The position numbers were made by a program, and so were the translations under genes. Under the pieces are notes generated by a model. The model ran no database searches. It had not been told where the DNA came from and was given only the letters and a program-made list of their open reading frames with translations. Positions 7,221-14,251 of a stretch of 22,951 nucleotides of DNA are shown here, piece after piece; the stretch's first letter is position 1, and each line of letters starts with the position of its first letter. Source of the DNA: Rudanella sp. Its GTDB lineage: Bacteria > Bacteroidota > Bacteroidia > Cytophagales > Spirosomataceae. Location: positions 1 to 22,951 of the forward strand of contig JAJAYX010000100.1 of NCBI GenBank assembly GCA_026785985.1, in the 5' to 3' direction.

Positions 7221-7863
7221 ACGCATAGGCCACCATGCCTGCCGTGTTTTTGGTGCCGGTTTTCTCGAGGATGCGCAGTCGGTGTCCCTCCACGGTGCGA
7301 GGGCTGAGGAAAATCTTTTCGCTGATTTCTGCGGTGGATAAGCCCTCGCAAATCAGTTTCAGCACTTCTTTTTCGCGCTCCGACAGCAACACTTTACTGT
7401 TGTAAAACGTGGAGGGTTGTTTCATAGCGGTGGAGGTATTGGTCATTTTTCGGAGCATGGCCCGCGACACAAAGTCGTTCAGGTAAACCCCATCGTCCAT
7501 CACCTTCCGAATGGCTTTTTCGACCTCGTCGGGGTCAGCGTCCTTCAGCAAGTAGCCACTAACGCCTTTTTCGAGCAAATGCAACACCATGCGATCCTCG
7601 TCGTGCATGGTGAGAATAACGATTTTAATAAGCGGGTGATTTTCGCGGAGAAAATCGGCAGTGGCGGTGCCGTCGAGCACGGGCATCTGGAGATCGAGCA
7701 GAACAACGTCGGGAGTTTTCCGGGCAATTTTGTCAATCAATTCCTGGCCGTTAGCTGCTTCCAGAATAAGTTCAAAATCAGGCACTTGGGTCAAAATGGA
7801 GGCCATTCCTACCCGAAACAGGTTATGGTCGTCGCAGAGGGCCAGTTTGATTTTTCGCATCAT
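7201..7863 (-). CDS. NarL/FixJ family response regulator
   Basis: A 220-residue cytoplasmic transcription regulator. The receiver domain (about 5-122) has the acidic pair D11-D12, the phospho-acceptor D57 in VVLLDLQMP, a Thr in ILTMHD and the conserved Lys in GYLLKDA. The C-terminal LuxR-type helix-turn-helix (about 155-220) contains LSEREKEVLKLICEG and STAEISEKIFLSPRTVEGHR. It is encoded 9 bases after the histidine kinase and is surely its partner. It is the last gene of a four-gene operon. Targets cannot be inferred; autoregulation is common for such systems. The start is one of two adjacent Met codons. Confidence 0.95.
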   Translation of the reverse strand: MMRKIKLALCDDHNLFRVGMASILTQVPDFELILEAANGQELIDKIARKTPDVVLLDLQMPVLDGTATADFLRENHPLIKIVILTMHDEDRMVLHLLEKGVSGYLLKDADPDEVEKAIRKVMDDGVYLNDFVSRAMLRKMTNTSTAMKQPSTFYNSKVLLSEREKEVLKLICEGLSTAEISEKIFLSPRTVEGHRLRILEKTGTKNTAGMVAYAFKNNLV

Positions 7864-7872
7864 TTCGGGCAG

Positions 7873-8688
7873 TTAGGTCAGGAGTGCCACAAGTTTAGGG
7901 TTTTCTAACGGAATCTGCACAATAATACGTGAACCTCGTCCCGGTGCTACGTCAAATGTGACGTGCCCATTCACCACACTCAGGCGACTTTCGATGTTGC
8001 GCAAGCCTAACCCGCGTTGTTTGCTCTGAATAACCTCGTCGATGTCGAAGCCCCGTCCATCGTCCAGAACAGCTAGCCGAAGTTCTTTTTCGTGAATAAA
8101 AAAACGAATTGTAATGTGGGTTGCTCCGGCATGGCGAATGGCATTATTGACCAATTCCTGCACAATTCGGTAGAGCATCACATCCAGGGCCGGGGCGGTC
8201 ATATCGAACTTTTCGGGCCACTCCAACTGCACATTAATCAGGTCGTTGTTGGCATTACCGACCAATTCTTCCAGGGCAGCCAGCAACCCAAACCGTTCCA
8301 GCGTGGTTGGCACCAAGTCCCGGCTGATTCGGCGCACATTCTTCAGCGTATCGTCGAGCAATTGTCGGGTTTTTTGCGCCTGCGCTCGCTCCGGTGAATA
8401 CCGTTCAAGATGCCGTTCCAACTGGTTCAGGGTCATTTTGGCAACGGAGAGCATCGTGCCAATATCATCGTGCAAATCCTGCGCAAGCCTGCGCCGTTCG
8501 GCCTCCTGTCCCCGAAACATAGCAGCCATTAGTTCCTGCCGGTGCCGTTCCTGCAACTCTTTCACCATAATCTGGTGCTGAGCCTGTTTTTGCTGATAAT
8601 AAGCCACGAAAATAATGATGAAAATCGCCATGAGTAACATGGCGATTGTTGCGATCAGGATTCCGTCGTTGGCTGTTTGCAGCGTCAT
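7873..8688 (-). CDS. Sensor histidine kinase, HisKA_3 (NarX/DesK-like) type, with a minimal sensor
   Basis: A 271-residue inner-membrane kinase with one predicted membrane helix (about 10-30). A charged coiled-coil linker (31-65) precedes the phospho-acceptor H73 in RRRLAQDLHDDIG. The C-terminal HATPase domain shows the N box ELVNNAIRHAG, the G1 box DDGRGFD and the G2 box GLGLRNIESR. It has no periplasmic or PAS sensor domain, so the signal must come from the membrane or a partner. The upstream gene, a multi-helix membrane protein, ends one base before this ATG (TGATATG), implying coupled translation. A 12-codon upstream extension to 8724 is open but overlaps that gene and is less likely. Confidence 0.95.
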   Translation of the reverse strand: MTLQTANDGILIATIAMLLMAIFIIIFVAYYQQKQAQHQIMVKELQERHRQELMAAMFRGQEAERRRLAQDLHDDIGTMLSVAKMTLNQLERHLERYSPERAQAQKTRQLLDDTLKNVRRISRDLVPTTLERFGLLAALEELVGNANNDLINVQLEWPEKFDMTAPALDVMLYRIVQELVNNAIRHAGATHITIRFFIHEKELRLAVLDDGRGFDIDEVIQSKQRGLGLRNIESRLSVVNGHVTFDVAPGRGSRIIVQIPLENPKLVALLT

Positions 8689-8689
8689 A

Positions 8690-9382
8690 TCAATTCGTTG
8701 AGCGTCGGGCGTACCCCATCGCAATGGCGAAAGCCATGTTTCGTATGATCTCTACCCAGTGTTCAATTTTGACCATCGTTTTGAAATCATACGGATTATT
8801 CCACACGTTAAAATAATACATAAACGGGGTTAAAAATACTGTTCCCGCGTGGGCAATCAACAAACCACAGCAAACCCAGAACAGCGGGTATTGCGTCAAA
8901 TTCGCTACCGGAAGTTCGCGAACAAGGTACAAAAAGAACCTCAATACAAACCCAAGCATCAGTACACTTTCCACAACAAACGAGTATCTGTTGATTCTGT
9001 GGTTGTGCCAATCGGTAAGGGTTGGGTTCGACAGAAAGAAATCAACGCCAAACAGCACCCAGAACCCGGCCAGAAGCACGATTACAGTGCGCTTTTCTTG
9101 CAGGTACTGAAACGTGTGGTAGAACATCGCCAGTAGTAAGGTGAAACGTACCAGAAGATCGACATTGAACAACACCAGATTGTTCATCATCTCACTGGCT
9201 GTCCACATACTTATTATATTCCTGAAGAGCGTCCACCACAAGTAACTGGTGAAATAACGTAGGGCAACACATCGTTGCCAATACCCTATGCTAAGACCGA
9301 AAGGCAGGACGATGGACAAGTCTGCCGTTGCTGCCAGCGGGTACTTAATAAGATAGTTGAGTACCGACAAATACAGCCACAC
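8690..9382 (-). CDS. Polytopic membrane protein, probable sensor partner of the histidine kinase
   Basis: A 230-residue protein with about seven hydrophobic segments. The clear ones lie near 70-93, 98-117, 132-153, 165-191 and 207-225, with two weaker ones before residue 58. I cannot place it in a named family. A WHNH cluster at 125-128 sits in the loop after the 98-117 segment, and C171-C172 lie in a membrane segment. The start is GTG at 9382; the next in-frame ATG (M59) would lose the N-terminal helices, and the upstream stop leaves little other choice. It sits 5 bases after the small Cys-tailed gene and 1 base before the kinase. Since the kinase lacks a sensor domain, this protein probably detects or relays the signal; that is inference. 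Confidence 0.82.
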   Translation of the reverse strand: MWLYLSVLNYLIKYPLAATADLSIVLPFGLSIGYWQRCVALRYFTSYLWWTLFRNIISMWTASEMMNNLVLFNVDLLVRFTLLLAMFYHTFQYLQEKRTVIVLLAGFWVLFGVDFFLSNPTLTDWHNHRINRYSFVVESVLMLGFVLRFFLYLVRELPVANLTQYPLFWVCCGLLIAHAGTVFLTPFMYYFNVWNNPYDFKTMVKIEHWVEIIRNMAFAIAMGYARRSTN

Positions 9383-9387
9383 AACAA

Positions 9388-9744
9388 TTAGCGATTACCA
9401 CATTCGTCTGGACACCTGCTTCCATCCCCAAAAATACCTGATCCGCCCCCATCACCGGGCATATCGTCTTTGAGGCCCTGCGGAGTTCGGTGCATATCGT
9501 TGCCTTTTTTGTCCATACCTACCAACAACAAACGAGGCTCTCCGTTTTCGTGACCATGATAAACCCGGATACCCTGGCAATCGTCGTTGGCCAATATTTT
9601 CAGCAACATTTCTTTACTGAAACCTTCAGCGTAAATGGGGTTTGGTTGTTTCTCGCAGCTTTTTCGGTGTTCGTCAACCCAGGTTCGTGCTTCGGTAAAA
9701 CTCATTTCTCGGCCAGGCTTGGCGTAGGGAAATTGTGATTTCAT
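9388..9744 (-). CDS. Small protein of unknown function with Cys-x3-Cys tail, first gene of the two-component operon
   Basis: A 118-residue soluble protein with no signal peptide. The body has a helical N-terminal half (16-52), then strands around GIRVYHG (58-64) and RLLLVGMDKKGND (71-83). A Gly/Asp-rich linker (93-108) follows, and the tail is C111-P-D-E-C115. Two further cysteines are at 30 and 56. From memory, many Bacteroidota encode similar proteins combining a QGIR(I/V)Y strand, an LVLVG strand and a Cys-Pro-x-x-Cys tail, often beside membrane proteins, but I know no assigned function. The tail suggests metal binding, redox switching or disulfide formation. It is the promoter-proximal gene of the operon. 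Starting at M14 (9705) is also possible. Confidence 0.78.
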   Translation of the reverse strand: MKSQFPYAKPGREMSFTEARTWVDEHRKSCEKQPNPIYAEGFSKEMLLKILANDDCQGIRVYHGHENGEPRLLLVGMDKKGNDMHRTPQGLKDDMPGDGGGSGIFGDGSRCPDECGNR

Positions 9745-10070
9745 ATAGTTTTCAGTGATCTTGTTTGGACGGTCAAATTAGCATTTTATGGAACATCAGC
9801 TGCGGTAAAACCATTGTTCGGTAGTCGCTTCTGCATAAAAACGTACTTGTCCGCTTCAGAACACGTATTTCTACGCTATGTATAGGGGGGACAATGCCCC
9901 ATTTTTGCAATCGCGTAAGTATGCGCTAAAACCTCTGGCAACCAACACTCAAATTTGTAGGGTCAAAGCTGAACAGCACAACGTACGTTTTTCTCATCTC
10001 ATAGGTTAGGTATGAAAAAGCCGGGGCATTGCCCCGGCTTTTCTTTTTTATTCCTTCATAAGACTGGAAA
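9745..10070. other. Apparently gene-free intergenic region
   Basis: No convincing reading frame is present in these 326 bases. The left side must hold the promoter of the minus-strand signalling operon. The right side carries a strong terminator at 10016-10047. A G/C-rich inverted pair (GGGGGG and GCCCC, 9885-9900) followed by ATTTTTG could form a weak stem. A plus-strand transcript ending at the terminator would be a small RNA, but I cannot identify a known RNA family. Confidence 0.5.
10016..10047. terminator. Strong intrinsic terminator, usable on both strands
   Basis: AAAAGCCGGGGC and GCCCCGGCTTTT form a 12-bp stem around a three-base ATT loop. On the minus strand it ends with a T-run and lies about 25 bases beyond the stop of rmlA, so it should end the galE-rmlB-rmlA transcript. 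On the plus strand it is followed by CTTTTTTA, giving a U-tract as well, although no plus-strand gene is evident upstream. Confidence 0.9.
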
Positions 10071-10931
10071 TCACTTCACAATGTTCAGCAAGTACTGCCC
10101 ATAACCGCTCTTAACCAGTGGTTTAGCAATGGCGCAGAGCTGGTCTTTGTCGATGAATTTCATGCGGTACGCAATCTCTTCAATACAGCCAATTTTCAGA
10201 CCCTGACGCTCTTCGATTACCTGCACAAACTGTCCCGCCTGCATCAGCGACGCAAACGTGCCCGTATCGAGCCAGGCCGTTCCCCGGTCAAGCACACCCA
10301 CTTTTAGCTGGCCACGTTCCAGATAAACCCGATTTACGTCGGTGATTTCTAACTCACCCCGGGGTGAAGGCGGAATGTTTTTGGCAATCTCCACCACGCT
10401 GTTGTCGTAGAAATAAAGACCCGGCACCGCGTAGTTCGATTTGGGCTGCTCCGGTTTCTCCTCTATCGACAGCACGTTGAACTGCTCATCGAATTCCACT
10501 ACGCCATAGCGTTCGGGGTCCTGAACCTGATAGGCATAGACCACGCCCCCCTCTGGGTTGCTATTGGCCTGCAACAATTTCGACAGGCCGGAGCCGTAGA
10601 AAATATTGTCGCCCAGCACCAGGGCCACCTTGTTATCACCGATAAATTCTTCGCCGATAATGAATGCCTGCGCCAGGCCATCGGGGCTGGGCTGCACGGC
10701 ATAGGTGAACTGGCACCCAATTCGAGAGCCATCGCCGAGGAGTTTCTCGAAAAAGGGCAAGTCGTGGGGAGTCGAGATAATCAGAATCTCACGAATACCC
10801 GACAGCATCAGAATTGAGAGCGGGTAATAGATCATTGGCTTGTCGTAAACGGGCATTAACTGCTTCGATACGGCCAATGTGAGCGGATGGAGCCGGGTGC
10901 CAGAGCCTCCGGCGAGAATAATTCCTTTCAT
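10071..10931 (-). CDS. rmlA: Glucose-1-phosphate thymidylyltransferase
   Basis: A 286-residue cytoplasmic enzyme making dTDP-glucose from glucose 1-phosphate and dTTP, the first step of dTDP-deoxysugar synthesis. The nucleotide-binding motif [11 protein letters not shown] is at 8-18, followed by the catalytic Lys in [26 protein letters not shown] provides the Mg-binding Asp, and VEFDE and [20 protein letters not shown] are standard. Length and motifs fit the short RmlA class. It is the last gene of a minus-strand operon, separated from rmlB by 87 bases holding a 25-bp inverted repeat whose inner arm ends 12 bases before this ATG, which could affect its translation. A terminator follows. Confidence 0.97.
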   Translation of the reverse strand: MKGIILAGGSGTRLHPLTLAVSKQLMPVYDKPMIYYPLSILMLSGIREILIISTPHDLPFFEKLLGDGSRIGCQFTYAVQPSPDGLAQAFIIGEEFIGDNKVALVLGDNIFYGSGLSKLLQANSNPEGGVVYAYQVQDPERYGVVEFDEQFNVLSIEEKPEQPKSNYAVPGLYFYDNSVVEIAKNIPPSPRGELEITDVNRVYLERGQLKVGVLDRGTAWLDTGTFASLMQAGQFVQVIEERQGLKIGCIEEIAYRMKFIDKDQLCAIAKPLVKSGYGQYLLNIVK

Positions 10932-10943
10932 GTGTTATTGAGT

Positions 10944-11013
10944 GATTGAGCGAATGAGTGATTGAGTGAAGCCATTTAACCGAACTCCCACTCAATCACT
11001 CATTCGCTCAATC
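10944..11013. repeat. 25-bp perfect inverted repeat built of 8-bp iterations, between rmlB and rmlA
   Basis: The arms at 10944-10968 and 10989-11013 are perfect reverse complements and enclose a 20-base spacer. Each arm is itself a tandem of about three imperfect octamers of the type ATTGAGTG (variants ATTGAGCG and AATGAGTG); a fourth partial unit precedes the left arm. The element starts 6 bases after the rmlB stop and ends 12 bases before the rmlA start, so nearly the whole intergenic space of the operon is this hairpin. It may lower read-through, stabilise the rmlB end of the mRNA, or mask the rmlA initiation site. It resembles a mobile palindromic (REP-like) element. Confidence 0.9.
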
Positions 11014-11018
11014 GCAAA

Positions 11019-12083
11019 TTATCTATTTGCGTACATACCCTGATAATAACTTTGGTAATTCCCCGACGTCACATTATCGAGCCACTCATGATTGGCAAGG
11101 AACCAATCGACGGTTTTTTCGAGGCCCTCTTCAAACTGAAGAGAAGGCTCCCAGCCGAGTTCGTTCATAATCTTGCTGGCATCGATGGCGTAGCGGAGGT
11201 CATGGCCGGCCCGGTCGGTGACGTAGGTGATGAGTTTGGCCGAGGTGCCTTCTTCGCGACCCAGTTTGCGGTCCATAATGGAGCAAAGCAGGTGGACAAG
11301 GTCAATGTTTTTCCACTCGTTGAAGCCGCCGATGTTGTAGGTTTCGCCCAACGTTCCGTTGTGGAAAATAGTGTCGATAGCCCGCGCATGATCAACCACA
11401 TAGAGCCAGTCACGGATGTTCTCGCCTTTGCCATAAACGGGCAGCGGCTTGTTGAGCTGAATGTTGTGGATGAGCAGCGGAATCAGTTTCTCCGGAAAGT
11501 GGTTCGGACCGTAGTTATTGGAGCAGTTGCTCAACACCACCGGCATTTTGTAGGTATTACCGTAGGCCCGGACAAAATGATCCGAAGCGGCTTTAGAGGC
11601 CGAATACGGCGATTGGGGGTCGTAGGCCGTGGTTTCCAGGAAGAAATCTTCGGGGTTGTGCAGCGAACCGTACACCTCGTCGGTTGAGACGTGGTAAAAA
11701 CGCTTGCCTTCAAAGGCCGTTTCGCTGTCTTTCCAGTGGTTTTTAGCCGCGTTAAGCAGGTTCGCGGTGCCAACCACGTTGGTCATCACAAACGACAGCG
11801 GATCTGTAATAGACCGATCCACGTGCGACTCAGCCGCGAGGTGAATGATCCCGTCGGGCTGGATTTCAGCGAACATTCCCTCCAGAAACGATGCATCCGT
11901 AATATCCCCTTTCACGAATGTATAATTGGGGGCATCTTCAATATCGGTGAGGTTAGCCAGATTACCCGCATAAGTCAGCTTATCGAGGTTGATGATGCGG
12001 AATTCCGGGTACTTCGTCACGAAGAGCCGAACAACATGGGAGCCAATGAACCCGGCTCCGCCGGTAATTACTATTGTTTTCAT
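11019..12083 (-). CDS. rmlB: dTDP-glucose 4,6-dehydratase
   Basis: A 354-residue NAD-dependent short-chain dehydrogenase/reductase of the extended type, converting dTDP-glucose to dTDP-4-keto-6-deoxyglucose. It shows the Rossmann loop TGGAGFIGS near the N-terminus, the RmlB active-site motif STDEVYG and the catalytic YxxxK in YSASKAASDH. The segment NNYGPNHFPEKLIPL is diagnostic for the family. ATG 12083 (MKTIVITGG) is preferred: it overlaps the galE stop as ATGA, indicating coupled translation; an upstream start at 12098 would only add a non-conserved pentapeptide. No rmlC or rmlD is adjacent, so the keto-sugar is either completed by genes elsewhere or sent to another deoxysugar. Confidence 0.97.
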   Translation of the reverse strand: MKTIVITGGAGFIGSHVVRLFVTKYPEFRIINLDKLTYAGNLANLTDIEDAPNYTFVKGDITDASFLEGMFAEIQPDGIIHLAAESHVDRSITDPLSFVMTNVVGTANLLNAAKNHWKDSETAFEGKRFYHVSTDEVYGSLHNPEDFFLETTAYDPQSPYSASKAASDHFVRAYGNTYKMPVVLSNCSNNYGPNHFPEKLIPLLIHNIQLNKPLPVYGKGENIRDWLYVVDHARAIDTIFHNGTLGETYNIGGFNEWKNIDLVHLLCSIMDRKLGREEGTSAKLITYVTDRAGHDLRYAIDASKIMNELGWEPSLQFEEGLEKTVDWFLANHEWLDNVTSGNYQSYYQGMYANR

Positions 12084-13111
12084 AATGTCTGCTGCCACCG
12101 CCAGGCATCGTCCAGGGCTTCGGCTAATGATCGTTTTGTTTTCCAGTTAAGGCCTTCAGTTGCCTTTGTTACGTCGGCGTAAATCTGTTCGATGTCGCCG
12201 GGTCGACGGGGGCCAAGCATGTAAGGCAGTGTTATGCCCGTGACCTGCTCAAATGTATTGATCAGGTCTAGCACCGATGCACCCGTTCCGGTGCCAATAT
12301 TGAAAATGTCGTAGAATGAATCGGCGTTTTTGCTGCCCAGCAATTGCAACGCACTAACGTGAGCCTCCGCTAGATCTATGACATGGATATAATCACGAAT
12401 GGCGGTGCCGTCGGGCGTGTTGTAGTCGTTGCCGTGAATGGTCAGACTTTCGCGTTTGCCAGCCGCCACCTGCAATAGATAGGGTACGAGGTTGGCCGGT
12501 ACGCCACGTGGCAATTCACCGATAATGGCAGATGAATGCGCCCCAATGGGGTTGAAATACCGAAGCGAAATGGCTTTAATGGGCATTTGGGAGGCCACAC
12601 AATCGCGGATGATGTCTTCGCCCATTGCTTTGGTGTTGCCATAGGGCGACGAAGCCGGGAGCCGGGGCGTTGCCTCGGTAACGGGAAGGTGTTCGGGTTG
12701 GCCATACACCGTGCAGGTCGTCGATAAGACCAGGCTGCGCACGTTGTGCCGGGGCATCAGTTCGAGGAACACCATCAACGAATTGAGGTTGTTTCGGTAA
12801 TAGAGCAGCGGTTTCTGAACCGATTCGCCAACGGCTTTAGAAGCCGCGAAGTGAATAATGCCCGCTGGTTTCTCTGCTGCGAAGATTTGCGCCATCGCAT
12901 CGGCATCATTGCAGTCGGCTTCGTGGCAGGTTAACCGGCGACCCAGAATTTCTTCGAGACCGTTGAGTATTTTATGTTCGGAATTCGAGAAATTATCAAC
13001 GATAATTGGTTCGAAACCGGCGGCAACCAGCGAAACTGCCGTGTGTGAGCCGATGAAGCCTGCCCCGCCAGTGACCACTATTTTCGAGACTATATTGTCA
13101 GTGGAAGTCAA
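12080..13111 (-). CDS. galE: UDP-glucose 4-epimerase
   Basis: A 343-residue extended short-chain dehydrogenase interconverting UDP-glucose and UDP-galactose. Visible features are TGGAGFIGSHTAVSL, the NAD pocket around VDNFSNS, the Ser/Thr-rich STTCTVYGQ strand, the catalytic Tyr and Lys in PYGNTKAMGE, and the ISLRYFNPIGAH and RDYIHVIDLAEAH blocks typical of GalE. No ATG exists between the upstream stop (13142-13144) and the Rossmann loop, so translation probably begins at TTG 13111. It is the first gene of the galE-rmlB-rmlA unit, and its stop overlaps the rmlB start. Confidence 0.95.
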   Translation of the reverse strand: MTSTDNIVSKIVVTGGAGFIGSHTAVSLVAAGFEPIIVDNFSNSEHKILNGLEEILGRRLTCHEADCNDADAMAQIFAAEKPAGIIHFAASKAVGESVQKPLLYYRNNLNSLMVFLELMPRHNVRSLVLSTTCTVYGQPEHLPVTEATPRLPASSPYGNTKAMGEDIIRDCVASQMPIKAISLRYFNPIGAHSSAIIGELPRGVPANLVPYLLQVAAGKRESLTIHGNDYNTPDGTAIRDYIHVIDLAEAHVSALQLLGSKNADSFYDIFNIGTGTGASVLDLINTFEQVTGITLPYMLGPRRPGDIEQIYADVTKATEGLNWKTKRSLAEALDDAWRWQQTL

Positions 13112-13240
13112 ATCGTTTTTTTGTAAAATTTTGTTAGTAATTTAGGGTAACGCCACCGGGGACAGCCCAAAAATCGGACAAAACTATAAAATTCAGACCC
13201 TTTCTGAAAGTAGTATTTATTCTGGGGCTTAGGCATCAAT

Positions 13241-13332
13241 GATTTATTTTCTACAGGATTACAGGATGATTAAGATTTATTTTCGATTACGAATCCAATA
13301 AACCCGCAACGGTGGCCCGGCTGTCATCCTGT
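13241..13332. repeat. Iterated AGGAT intergenic repeat with an inverted copy
   Basis: ACAGGATT and ACAGGATG stand in tandem at 13253-13268, bracketed by two direct copies of GATTTATTTTC (13241-13251 and 13274-13284). A 9-bp inverted copy, TCATCCTGT, appears at 13324-13332 and pairs with ACAGGATGA at 13261-13269. It lies in the 248-base space between the divergent galE and the transglutaminase-like gene, so it may be promoter-associated or a degraded dispersed repeat. Confidence 0.6.
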
Positions 13333-13359
13333 TGAAAAACAACATTTCCGTAAACGTAT

Positions 13360-14235
13360 ATGAACGACAGTGAGATCAAAGCACTTATTTCTCTTTTAGA
13401 CGACGAAGACCGCGAAGTGGTGGATCACGTAGAGGGGAGAATCCGGCAGATGGGAGGGCAGCTAATCCCGTTTCTGGAAACTGAATGGGAAGGAAGTTTT
13501 GATGCGAATCTGCAAAAACGGATCGAAGAACTGATTCACGATCTCCAGTACCAATCGGTTTTAGATCGTATTCGGGACTGGAAAAATGGGGGGGGCATGG
13601 ATTTGCTCGAAGGGCTTTGGATCATTTCGACCTACCAATACCCCGACCTCTCGCTCGACAAACTCCGTCAGGATCTGGAGCAGCTTTACTATAAGGTGTG
13701 GTTGGATGTTGGCACTGATATGCACCCCGTGGATCAGGTGAAGGCATTGAACAATGCTTTTTTCAACACGCTTGGTTTCGCGCCCAACTCCAAACATTTC
13801 CACTCGCCCGCCAACTCGATGCTCAATCAGGTGCTGGAATCCCGCCGGGGTAACCCCATTTCGTTGTGCGTGATTTATATGTTGATTGCCCGCAAAATTG
13901 GGATGCCGATCTACGGGGTGAACCTGCCGAACCTGTTTATACTGACCTACAAACAGCCCAACGGCGTTCAATTCTACATCAATGTGTTTACGCGGGGGTT
14001 GGTGTTCTCCAAAAACGACATTGACCACTATATTGGGCAGTTGAACCTGAAGCAAAACGATATTTTTTACCAGCCCTGTTCCAACATCGACATCATTCGC
14101 CGGTCGCTTCGCAATCTGATGCTGGCTTTTGAGAAAAAAGGCGACACCGACCGCGTCAAAGAAGTGGAAGCGATTTTGGATGCTGTTCAGGACGAAGGCG
14201 ACGGAATGTCGTTGTCGGATTATACGCAACGGTGA
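13360..14235 (+). CDS. SirB1-family transglutaminase-fold protein
   Basis: A 291-residue cytoplasmic protein of the SirB1/Transglut_core2 type. The diagnostic segment ESRRGNPISL (about 160-169), followed by a helix and GMPIYGVNLPNLFIL, matches the core of this family. The N-terminal 100 residues are helical and acidic. SirB1 proteins have a papain-like or transglutaminase fold, but their catalytic state is mostly unproven; many lack a clear Cys-His-Asp triad. A Cys follows at ISLC here, offset from a classical triad. The C-terminus (from about 240) looks like a TPR-type helical hairpin, as in relatives. The gene is monocistronic, converging on the DUF1501 gene with 16 bases between stops. Confidence 0.87.
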   Translation: MNDSEIKALISLLDDEDREVVDHVEGRIRQMGGQLIPFLETEWEGSFDANLQKRIEELIHDLQYQSVLDRIRDWKNGGGMDLLEGLWIISTYQYPDLSLDKLRQDLEQLYYKVWLDVGTDMHPVDQVKALNNAFFNTLGFAPNSKHFHSPANSMLNQVLESRRGNPISLCVIYMLIARKIGMPIYGVNLPNLFILTYKQPNGVQFYINVFTRGLVFSKNDIDHYIGQLNLKQNDIFYQPCSNIDIIRRSLRNLMLAFEKKGDTDRVKEVEAILDAVQDEGDGMSLSDYTQR

Positions 14236-14251
14236 GAACAATAAAGCCACT

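Noticed and set aside
9490..9738. Plus-strand 82-codon frame opposite the small Cys-tailed protein
   Set aside because: The minus-strand frame fits the operon spacing and resembles a known type of Bacteroidota protein; the plus frame has neither support.
9885..9900. G-run and C-run pair as a second terminator
   Set aside because: Only four to five pairs form and the loop is comparatively large; mentioned only as possible structure.
10944..11013. CRISPR-like array
   Set aside because: The octamers are contiguous and without spacers and the arms are inverted, so this is an iterated palindrome; no cas genes are present.
11052..11687. 211-codon plus-strand frame opposite rmlB
   Set aside because: Antisense shadow of a complete rmlB; no recognisable domain.
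13561..14250. 229-codon minus-strand frame opposite the SirB1-type gene
   Set aside because: Antisense shadow of a clearly recognised protein; the translation is His/Val-rich with no motif.
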